From: Aspidapion aeneum
Lineage: Eukaryota; Arthropoda; Insecta; Coleoptera; Brentidae
Direction: 5' to 3'
Length of the DNA stretch: 64,000 nt
Assembly (NCBI GenBank): GCA_963576565.1
Contig: OY755046.1
Span: 46,246,786 to 46,310,785 of the forward strand
The notes beneath the pieces are model-generated. The model searched no databases. It saw only the letters and a list, made by a program, of their open reading frames with translations, and was not told the origin of the DNA. Below are positions 45,589-54,196 of the stretch, piece by piece. The position numbers were made by a program, and so were the translations under genes. Numbering within the stretch: position 1 is the first letter of the stretch; each line of letters begins with the position of its first letter.

Positions 45589-45995
45589 TCAAATACCAAA
45601 TTGCAAATAATGCAAGGATCTAAAACTATAAACAACAAGTGAAATTAAATAAATAAAATAATCGCATATTGCGATCAGAAATTTTAACACACGAAAAGGT
45701 GATCTCATGTTGATAGTTTACGTCTAACTTTTAAGTTTTCATACCTTTGACAGTGGGAAGGAAGAATTATAGAAATCAGTTTGATGACTTGGTCGAGTTA
45801 ATACCCAGAGAGTCTCTCGTTCTTGTATTGAAACATCGCAGCCTGCATAGATGAAAGTTTTCCGAAAATTTAGGTATGGCTTCGGTAGGTCAATGCTTAG
45901 AGTGTTTGCCTAGAGAAAAAGAGATCCCGGGTCGAGTCCCGGCCGAAGCAGAAAACTTTTTCTTATTTTTCTTTCTTTAATTTCACTTGTTGTTT
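45589..45995 (+). mobile_element. 407-bp short element with tRNA-like segment and 12-bp TSD
   Basis: The element lies between two copies of aaggatgcattg (45577-45588 and 45996-46007) inside a LINE. Near its ends is a perfect 20-bp inverted repeat, aaacaacaagtgaaattaaa at 45630-45649 and its complement at 45976-45995. A tRNA-like sequence sits near the right end in + orientation. A second copy is at 58616-58916. A 12-bp duplication suits retroposition, whereas an inverted repeat suits a DNA element; which applies is open. Confidence 0.8.
45879..45950 (+). ncRNA. tRNA-like sequence within the short element
   Basis: An acceptor stem forms from gcttcgg (45879-45885) and ccgaagc (45943-45949), then discriminator A. 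A-box-like taggtcaatgcttagag follows the stem. B-box-like gggtcgagtccc lies in a T arm with a perfect CCGGG/CCCGG stem but a 6-nt loop lacking one T. The D arm and anticodon arm do not pair, so it is not a working tRNA. It could still act as a pol III promoter. Confidence 0.75.
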
Positions 45996-46152
45996 AAGGA
46001 TGCATTGGTTATACACTTCGTTTTGAGGTACTGAGGATATTTTTTATTTTTTAATATGTAGCTTAATTTGCCGAAAGCTGCCCAAGCCATTCTTACTCGT
46101 CTCTTGATTTAAGCTATTTGGTTTTCTTTTTTTAGTTTAGTAAATTTATCCC

Positions 46153-46155
<3 letters not shown>

Positions 46156-46229
<74 letters not shown>
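46156..46229. repeat. (TA)n microsatellite, 74 bp
   Basis: An uninterrupted TA run. It lies inside the minus-strand LINE between RT box and C-terminus. Confidence 0.98.
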
Positions 46230-46230
<1 letters not shown>

Positions 46231-46600
46231 CTCTATTTGTCCTATTTTCTCGTAGTTTATTCTAATCGTGATATGTTTATCTGTGTTTGTTATGATTTTA
46301 GTTTTAGTGTAGTTCATACTCAACTGTACATTTTTAGCTGCTGTATCCGGTTCTTCCAGCATTTTTATCAATTCTTCTTTCTCATCTGGTATTAAGGCGA
46401 TATCATCAGCATATCTTAGGGATTCAAGTATTGTCTGTTTACTTTGATATCCATTTCTTCTCAATCTAAGTTTTTAAAAACATCTTCTAGGGCCTGGTTA
46501 AATAGTTTAGGAAATATTGTTTCACCCTATCTGAGACCTCTTCTTATATGGATTGGCTTGATTCCTTCGTAGATTTTGATTGATCATTTGGCTATTAAGA

Positions 46601-47675
46601 CGCTTTTTTATTTAGTTTATAGTACTTGATATTAAACCAGAGCTGCGTTAAACTGACGTGAAAGAGATCATTTTTGAGTGAACCTTTGAGATAAATGCTC
46701 TCCTGCTTTGCCAAAGAAGAACCTTTGATTGAGATTTATTAAAAACACACATTAAAACATGTCGTTACTACCAAATTAATGATCAGATTATTGATTACGA
46801 CCAATGGTAACCGTGGAATGATGTGAACATTCACTTCCGAGAGAGACAAAACTTTGAAGAGCAACAAAGACTCATGGCCAACCTGGTTTGATACAGCAAA
46901 TAATATGGTATGGTACTTAATGTAAAGAAACAAAGTTTAAATACTACTTAAATTAATTTTCTGGCTGGATAGTAGTAGCCGTTTAGAAGGAGAAAACCTT
47001 TGTGTAATTGTAGAAAGTGTATAAAATATAAAAAAGTAAGTTATCAACTTTTGCCAAATAGCCACATAAACAAAATACATGTTATTCAGGGAAAATCTTA
47101 TATTGCAGCATGCTGACAAATATGTCAAATAGATAGATAGAGTTTGGTATTAAATGTGTATTTATTAAAAGTTATAAATTTCATTAAATATGCGATTTAC
47201 AGAATTGTATTTTCCAACAAGAGAAGAATATGCTACTTTAGTGCACTCAAACGTATTAAGCAAGCTTTTTATTTGCAATTAAATATGTAAGTATTTTTTA
47301 AACTTTCATCAAAATGACAATTTTATGCACCTTCAGCAAATTACAAGTTCATGCATCATGGCTGTTTTGGTTACTGATACAAAAAAAAACTGACATCGAT
47401 GTAATAAATTTAATCTATATTTCGCCATTTTAGGACGCCATCTTTTAACACTGCATAAAATAATTTAATTAATTTGAAGTTGATTGGTACTAATAAGTGC
47501 TGTGCCTGCTGAGCTAATATTTACTCCAAAAAAAATAAATAAACGTCTGTTTTAAACTGTCCCTTTATTTACACTTAAAAACGGTTAGAGATACTGACTA
47601 AACCAAATATCGTGTTTAAAATAAATAAAGACAATGGATTTCCAAAATTTTGTTTCCACTCAATCATTTTCTACG
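46601..47675. other. Unassigned sequence
   Basis: The words at 47582-47630 (ggttagagatactgac, tcgtgtttaaaataaataaag) recur at 15215-15270. No coding signal otherwise. Confidence 0.4.
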
Positions 47676-47679
47676 ACTT

Positions 47680-48490
47680 TCAAAGAAAGAGTTCTTCGTG
47701 TATAGTTTATACAAGTCGTGGCTAAAGTTTTCTAGAAATTGTTAAAGAGAATTATTGTTCAAGAGAATGATTTTCATGATCAAGAAAGAGAGCAATGTGG
47801 GTTTCGTGCAGGCAGATCTATATGGAGACTCATGTTACCTTTGTGGACCTACAAAAAGCATATGATACGATTCCAGTAGCAAAATTACTGACAGTGTTAG
47901 GGTACACTAATATCAATCATAAATACATAAAAGCGATAAAAGAATATTATAGAAAGAGTCAAAACCTAAAATTAAAATTGGAAATTAACATTCAAAAGAA
48001 TTCCAGGTAACGAAAGGCTTAAGATAGATGTTGTATCTCTCCAACTCTTTTTAAAAGTAGCAGTAGCTCAAAAAACTGGTAAAGTAAAGCACACGGTACG
48101 GAAATACAACTTAACCACCAAATTTACCATATACACACTACAGTTTGATGAGGACCAAGTAATTGTAGTTAATGATAACAAAAATGGAAAGTGTCGAAAT
48201 GGATGCAATAAGAAGTTTAATGAGAATATCTAGAAGAGATCATATAAGAAATGATACCCTAAAAGAGAATGAGAATGTACAATGGATAAACGACCAAAGA
48301 TTACAAAAGAAGGTCCTAGAATGGCAACTAATAGGGCGCATAGAAAGAGGCCGTCCTAAACTGGAATGGCAACAGTCAATCAAGATCAATGAGTCAAGAA
48401 AAGCTGAGAGAAGGAGGTGGAGAATAGGCGTCGGACAACGTAAAAAAAACGTTCTAAATCGACATAGTAGTAGTACTGTAGTACACTGAC
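47680..48490 (+). mobile_element. RTE-like LINE fragment, internally deleted
   Basis: Remnant RT text with EQCGFRAGRS lies at about 47788-47818, then THVTFVDLQKAYDTIPVAKL (motif A) at 47829-47888. Further RT text follows to about 48170, close in sequence to 38900-39260. It then joins the C-terminal frame at 48172-48489, reading EMDAIRSLMRISRRDHIRND and KKVLEWQLIGRIERGRPKLE. The segment between the catalytic box and the C-terminal region is missing, so this is a deletion derivative. Its end has a tagtagtagtact tail at about 48463-48476. Confidence 0.8.
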
Positions 48491-49030
48491 CTGGTATTTG
48501 CAAGGGTAAGTAGTTCTACTATAAGTTATTAACTTAAAATTAGCAGACGTGGAAAAAAACATATTGAACAAAAAAAACGTCAACGATCAAATAGTCGATC
48601 GCTTTTTTTACATTTCCGATTTATGGTTATTTATTAACAAATTAAAAAATTTGTCAACAAGCAACATAAAGCAACATACACATATGCATTTTCAGAAAGC
48701 AGCTAGCCTTTTTATTATTTAATTAAAAATTCAACTCAAATAAAAGATCCAGGCAGAACTTCAGCAGACCGCACGGCCACCCCAAGGGACATCGAAAACA
48801 GAGATACACTTAATTTAGGCCATTTTTAATGAAACCACGTACGAAATTTTCCTGCATTCGGGTTAAACAAAGCCGCGAATTTGCATTCTATAAATCAAAT
48901 AAGTATGTGTGGATTATGGAATAATAAAAATCCATGGAAATCTTTTAGTTTATTAATTTCTGTCCATATTTTAAAACTTTCTAGCCCATAGGTTAGAACT
49001 GCGGGAAGTACCACTATCGGCCCTGAAGGT
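48491..49030. other. Unassigned sequence
   Basis: No motif recognised. Confidence 0.4.
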
Positions 49031-49258
49031 TAAAGAGCCATCCGCAATTTTAGAACTCACAGGGCTCCAAGTAGAAAAGATGGTTGCTGGGACGGACACT
49101 GGACATAACCAATTAAGGGAGCACATAACAAGACCAGGAGTCTAGAAAACCCTACCTTCCACGACCGTGGACAAGATGAAGAGATATCAAGGCACGTCGT
49201 GGTAGAATGAGAGGCCAACGCTATGTTGAGATAACAGGCACTCCGGGCACCAACTCAT

Positions 49259-50871
49259 ATGCCGTATTCCATTGGGGAAATGAGTGCAGCACTAGTGCAC
49301 AACTTTTTCAGTTTTCGTATTCCATTGTGGAACTTATAAATTCAGTTTTGCACTGAGTGCGGCTTTTTTGACACCGGCTCTGAGGGCTCGTGCCGCACCG
49401 AAAAGTTTTTCCCGCCATTAATTTTAAACGCTTATTATTGTCGTGGGACGTAAAAATGAGTGCAGATAAAGTAGTGAGCGATTTTTTATTATTTTCCTCG
49501 CTGCTAGGTAGTAGCAGCGATGAAGATGAAGAGAACAGTTTTGTGCAATGCAAACAATAAAAGCGGAAACCCCAAAAATCATAAACTTTATTGAAAATGT
49601 GGTTTACACATTCAACAACAAATCTACATGGATTTGATTGACTGGGGCCCTGGGTCTAATTTTCCGACAGTTGGGGTTTTCTGGCAGCTATGATTATAAG
49701 TAAAAATAAATATATTTTTTAGTTCAAGAAACACTTTCGGCTCGAGTTGAGCAATGAGGAATTCGTCATAAACAAGTTCAAAGGGTCTCAATTCTGTCCA
49801 AAAATAGAACACAGCGAAACCCCATTAGTGCTGAGGCACATGTCGTGTTGTCATTTTTATGGTATGTTAAAACACCCTTACCTGGCTCTAAAGTTAGATT
49901 ATGTTCTTGTTAAATGGAAATTTGTTAAAAAATATTTTCTTCAAAAACTTTTTTGAACAATTTTTCCTTATGAAAAAAAATGACTTTCAAAGAAAATGTT
50001 TTTAAACAAAAAATTTAAAAAAAATGTTTTCAAACAATTTTTTCTTTGAAGAAAATGTTTTTAAATAATTCCTTTTCAATAAAATGTTTTTGAACAACAG
50101 AATTTTAAGAAAATGTTTTCAAACAATTTTTTGTTTAAAGAAAATGTTTTTGTATAATTTTCTTTTTCAAGAAAATGTTATTAAAGTATTAATACTGCAT
50201 GCACTCCATCAAATGGTTATTGAACAACATATTTTCAACCAAATTCCGCAAGGCAGGAAAGTTAGGTTTAGTTGAAAGAAACTTGTGAAAAATTATATAT
50301 GTATACAAGGTGTTTGAATCCTTATGTTCAAATTTTGGGAGTATAAAGTACATTTCTGTTTAGGTTTTTTTGAAAAACATACAGATAACTACTCTTATCT
50401 ATTGGTATACGAGTACAAGCTTGCATTCAACAAGGAGGTGGGCATTTTTAAAATATTCTTATTGACTTTTTCTTTAAAATAAAATCATTATTTACTTACA
50501 TTACGAATTTTTATTATTATCTTAACTTTAAAACAAATAAAAATGGATATCGTGGTAGATCTGATATGAGATTTTTGCATAATCAATTTGCCCTATTCAT
50601 AATTGATATCATATAAGAAACTATTTGCAAAAAAATGTTATCTTAACGTTGCTTAAAGCAAGAATAAAAATGGATTTGTACAGCTCATAATAGTCACTTT
50701 TTATCTAACCAACCACGATATATAACAAAACAAGAAATGTGAGGTTATTGCACAGATTAGGTTAAATATTGGCTTGCATACCACATGCACTCGGTGCAAA
50801 TTTTTGAAAGCACCGTTTCAGTGTCAATGCACCACCAGTGCTGCACTCATTTCCCCAATGGAATACGGCAT
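49259..50871. mobile_element. PIF/Harbinger-like DNA transposon, decayed, 1.6 kb
   Basis: The TIRs are about 40 bp. The left end starts atgccgtattccattgggga and continues aatgagtgcagcact; the right end is its reverse complement to 50871 with one or two changes. Next to the TIRs are ata on the left and tta on the right, close to the 3-bp TWA duplication of Harbinger elements. Inside, MSADKVVSDFLLFSSLLGSS with an acidic SSDEDEEN run (49456-49540) and FKKHFRLELSNEEFVINKF (49723-49779) look like the start of a Harbinger transposase. The DDE region is absent. Confidence 0.65.
49930..50185. repeat. Degenerate A/T minisatellite
   Basis: The phrase aagaaaatgttttt(a/c)aacaat, followed by ttttct or ttttg, recurs six or more times at 40-55 bp spacing. 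It fills the middle of the Harbinger-like element, where transposase coding sequence would be expected. Confidence 0.8.
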
Positions 50872-51119
50872 TAGTGAAGAAGAGCTACACTTGCTCAAAT
50901 GGGCTGACATATTAACTTTGTGAAGAGAAAATTAAGGCCCAATTAGCAACCTGGACATTAAATGAACGTGCAGAGAGTGCCTACCAGACCATCCAACCCC
51001 CACTAAAACTACTACTACTACCCAGTAGGAAGGATTACAAAATCAAGTAGTATTCCCGGCAGTATCTTTTGTCAGTCTTAAAGGTGAGTCTACGCTCACT
51101 GCAGAGAATATGGCAGATG

Positions 51120-51400
51120 AAAATGTAAAGAACACCGACATTTAAAAGAAGTGACGCAACTATATTTCAAGCAGAAGTTTACGCACTAAAAGCTGCAGTC
51201 CAGCAGGAAACTTTAAACAAGGAAAAGAAATGACTATGTATCTCCGCAGATAGCCAAGCAGGCATCTCAGCGGTCGTTTAATTCTGAAGCACTCCAAAAA
51301 GTGGCTAAAACAGAGGACGTCAAGCTTATGTGGAAATCAGAGTTAGAGCAAAGTATTGTCGACTCAAACTTTGTCTAGAGCTGACAAGTGAGTCTCCTGC
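51120..51400 (+). mobile_element. LINE RNase H fragment
   Basis: ATIFQAEVYALKAAVQQETL at about 51151-51210 followed by LCISADSQAGISAV matches the middle of the RNase H domain (FQAEVxAI...I.SDSQAAL). It lies 3' of the C-terminal fragment at 49035-51000, the wrong order for one element, so it is another copy. Confidence 0.65.
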
Positions 51401-51439
51401 TGGGAGGATAACAACAACATCAATAAAATTTCACGTAAA

Positions 51440-51540
51440 TTTTAGGTCCCTTTACGACAAAGCAGTTGACTGTGAGCACTTTAATTTCCATTAGCCCTGA
51501 AAACCCGGTGGGTTCAAATAGAGACCCTTTATAAGTAACA
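51440..51540 (+). repeat. Ruined hammerhead repeat, copy 6
   Basis: ggtccctttacgacaaagc and agttgactgtgagcact preserve helix II/GAAA and helix III positions with mutations (GGAC lost, GTC changed to GTG). The 3' flank (tccattag.cctgaaaac, ccggtgggttcaaa) agrees with the family. It should not cleave. Confidence 0.6.
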
Positions 51541-52379
51541 TATTTTAATATTTCCTTAAAATATGTCATTCAAAGAGCCAGAGCAAACCACGGCAAAAAT
51601 GCACAAGAATGCAAAAAACCTTCCGAAGAATGAAAGTATCGTGTTTTATTTGGTATGTAATCTAAAAGACAGAGGATCGATACTTACTGGATTGTTTTAG
51701 AATATTTTGCATTTAATTAACAGTGACAACTTAAAAGAAAAGGTCAAATAAAAACTTTTCCGGCATTTCTTTTGGTTCCAGAATATACGTATAAAATGTA
51801 GAAGTCGTATTCGTACACGTTGTGTTGTTCCGGAGGCCAGATATTCAAAACGCGACTACGACAAGGGTTGAATTTTAAAATCGCCTCATGCCCGTTCCGC
51901 AAGATGGCCGCGAGATTTTTTAAATAAAATAATGCCGAATGGACGGAGAATATGGAGCAAAGTCAGGATAGCCTCTGTATTTACAAGAGGTAAAATATTC
52001 AATTTATGGAAAATAACAGTTTAAGTATAAATTAAAAAAAAAGGTGTAAAATAACGATTAGCACAAGTGTCGAAGGTTAGTCCATCAAACAAGTAAAATA
52101 GTGCAGTGAAATTTTATATAATATATATAGTATATATTTAAAGTACCGACTAAACTAAATAAATAAAATTTCGCATAGAAAAAGCGAAAAGTTTTAACAG
52201 TGTGAAAAAAAAGATGAGGAAACTTACATTGTTGATAGAATAATTTGAGAGACGCAATCAAGTATAAAACCATGATTTGTCAAACCTGGTTGCAAAGGCG
52301 GCACACAGAAGGAGAGACTAATTTTAAAGGTTAGAAAAAGGCCGACAAAATCTATGACTGGAATCAAATTCTCATGTTG
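51541..52379. other. Unassigned sequence
   Basis: AT-rich, with no motif or TIR recognised before the jockey-like element. Confidence 0.4.
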
Positions 52380-52810
52380 TTATCGTGCCATTTTGGGGTA
52401 AAGTTTAACCCCATGAACTTCACTGCAATATAAATTGTAAGTGTACTCCCAGGCAATAAACATTGCGACGTCCGATTTGAATGCCCCCATAATCAACCAA
52501 CCAAATTCATAGTTTGTATAACGAACTCTCAAGCTCAGCTGATTAACTACTACCCCACCTAGGTTAATAAACATCCCCTTCCCTTTCGATTTAATGCCCT
52601 TTTTGACCTCTTTTGTCGCAATTTTGTTATGTTTATTAAAGCTGTCACTAGTATTCAATCGATCGCAGTTCCGTACGGTTATATTGCATCGTACCTGCAT
52701 GATAGTGCTAACGAGGTCAAAGTCGGAGTTTGTTTTGTTTACAAAAAACATCGCGCGCGAGATACCTGTGTTGAGAATCTATATACAATGTGTATTATAA
52801 ATAATATATC

Positions 52811-54196
52811 ATGTTTAAAAGCAAAAAAAGTGTGAAACTTGTTTTAAAAATTAGCGAAAAGCCCAAACAAAATCAAGAAAAAATGGATAATGCCGAATTA
52901 TTTCAGGATAGCCATGCTAGAACACAAAATGAAGAAGTTTTATATAGCGAATGGAAAAAATCCCAAAACGAAAAAAATTCACTTAGTGTACAAGTGGATT
53001 ATCTCCGAAGTCAACTGGAAAGTATGCAAAGAAAATTTGCAGATTTAGAGACAAAAGTCACTAAAAAAGAAGAGTCTGACATGGACTACATTACTGATGA
53101 GGACGATCTGGCAAGAGAAACTGAGTGGATCAGACAAAAAGGAAAAGGTTGGAAAAAACGTCGAATGGATACTTCACTCTCACCACCACAACAAAGCTCG
53201 GGCACTGGAGAGCCCTCCAATAAAACACAAAATGAAGAACCCCCAACTAAGGTTAAAAAAGCTCCATTACCTCCACCGATTATGGTAAATGGCGTAAATA
53301 ATTTTAATGATATTTATGAAAAGTTAAATATCATACAAGGAGTTAAAATAAAAGTTTTAAATAACGAAAATATTAAAATAAATGTACAAGACGCAGACAG
53401 CTATCGGCTGGTTACTAAAATGCTTAATGAAATAAAGCATCAATGGCACTCATACGAAAACAAACAAATAAGGCCAATTAGAGTAATAGCGAATAGGCTA
53501 CACTTCTCATGTGACCCACAAAAAATTGTAGCTGATCTACAAAAAAAAGGTTTTAAGGCACTGGAGGCCAGCAACAAACTTAAATGGAGAACAAGACAAC
53601 CTCTTAACATGTTTATGCTCACATTCAGCCACGATGAAGATATCAACAAAATTTTTGAAATTTCCAGTATCCTTGGGATTGAAGTGGAAATAAAAGCACT
53701 AAAAACCTCAAAGTTAGTCCCTCAATGCAAAAGATGCCAATCTTATGGACACACGAAAAAATATTGCGCTAAAGAACCACGTTGCGTAAAATGCACGGGG
53801 AAACATCTTACTGTAGAATGCCCCAAACCAAAAGAATCTGAGCCAAAATGCATCCACTGTGGAGGCAAGCATCCTGCTAACTACAGAGGATGCCTTGTTG
53901 CTAAGGAAATACAAAAATTGAAAAATAAACCTAAGACACCGAGTCTCATACCAAACGTGAGTACAAATAGACAAAACCAACAGACAAGAAACACAGTCAC
54001 ACAAAACTCTGTGACAAGGACATACAGCCAAGTAGCAGCAACAGCTACTATACCTGATATTAATATCAGTAGTCAAAATACTATGGAACAAACACTACAA
54101 TTAATTTTGGAGAAATTGAACAAACTTGATGAGCGATTAACTAAACTAGAAAGTAGCAATAACGGAGCTACCAATATGCCTCAAAATGGTCAGTAA
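52811..54196 (+). CDS. Jockey-like ORF1, gag-like nucleic-acid-binding protein (461 aa)
   Basis: This is the nucleic-acid-binding protein of the jockey-like element, expected to coat the element RNA in a ribonucleoprotein particle. A predicted coiled coil lies near residues 40-85. A basic, Ser/Pro-rich linker follows. Residues about 215-300 resemble the pre-zinc-knuckle domain (PRE_C2HC) of arthropod LINE gag proteins. Three zinc knuckles come next: C306-C309-H314-C319, C325-C328-H332-C337 and C347-C350-H354-C361. The second and third deviate from the CX2CX4HX4C spacing, which is common in this group. A second short coiled coil lies at about 425-450. The frame is intact, and the stop lies inside the start of ORF2. 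Confidence 0.93.
   Translation: MFKSKKSVKLVLKISEKPKQNQEKMDNAELFQDSHARTQNEEVLYSEWKKSQNEKNSLSVQVDYLRSQLESMQRKFADLETKVTKKEESDMDYITDEDDLARETEWIRQKGKGWKKRRMDTSLSPPQQSSGTGEPSNKTQNEEPPTKVKKAPLPPPIMVNGVNNFNDIYEKLNIIQGVKIKVLNNENIKINVQDADSYRLVTKMLNEIKHQWHSYENKQIRPIRVIANRLHFSCDPQKIVADLQKKGFKALEASNKLKWRTRQPLNMFMLTFSHDEDINKIFEISSILGIEVEIKALKTSKLVPQCKRCQSYGHTKKYCAKEPRCVKCTGKHLTVECPKPKESEPKCIHCGGKHPANYRGCLVAKEIQKLKNKPKTPSLIPNVSTNRQNQQTRNTVTQNSVTRTYSQVAATATIPDINISSQNTMEQTLQLILEKLNKLDERLTKLESSNNGATNMPQNGQ

Larger units (their letters stand above)
45290..46600 (-). mobile_element. LINE, RT to C-terminus, split by a short insertion
   Basis: On the minus strand the RT box LRYADDIALIPDEKEELIKM lies at about 46425-46365, followed by NYTKTKIITNTDK. 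The C-terminus lies on the far side of a 407-bp insertion: ARGELAKLKWKFAGHNIRQK at about 45495-45435, then DDRWNKCIVNWRPW and DREEWWRYWGRPM to about 45310. This is the standard ending KLKWxWAGHxxRxxDxRWxxxIxxWRPW. The two halves join across a perfect 12-bp duplication. A (TA)n array lies between RT box and C-terminus. Confidence 0.85.
49035..51000 (+). mobile_element. LOA/R1-like LINE C-terminal fragment, split by a DNA transposon
   Basis: Before the insertion the + strand reads TGLQVEKMVAGTDTGHNQLR at about 49060-49120 and, in another frame, a RHVVVE word near 49192-49210 followed by EANAMLR. This is the GHNxLRxHLxRLG...SRHVVVECEAxxxLR region that follows RNase H. After the insertion, SEEELHLLKWADILTL (50876-50922) continues the same domain. 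The inserted element occupies 49259-50871. Confidence 0.65.

Noticed and set aside
45879..45950. Functional host tRNA gene
   Set aside because: Acceptor and T stems pair, but D and anticodon arms do not, the T loop is one base short, and it sits inside a mobile element.
46132..46464. 110-codon minus-strand ORF as a gene
   Set aside because: It is LINE RT sequence running into a TA microsatellite (IYIYIY).
53714..54091. 125-codon minus-strand ORF
   Set aside because: Lies antisense inside the intact jockey-like ORF1 and has no signature of its own.
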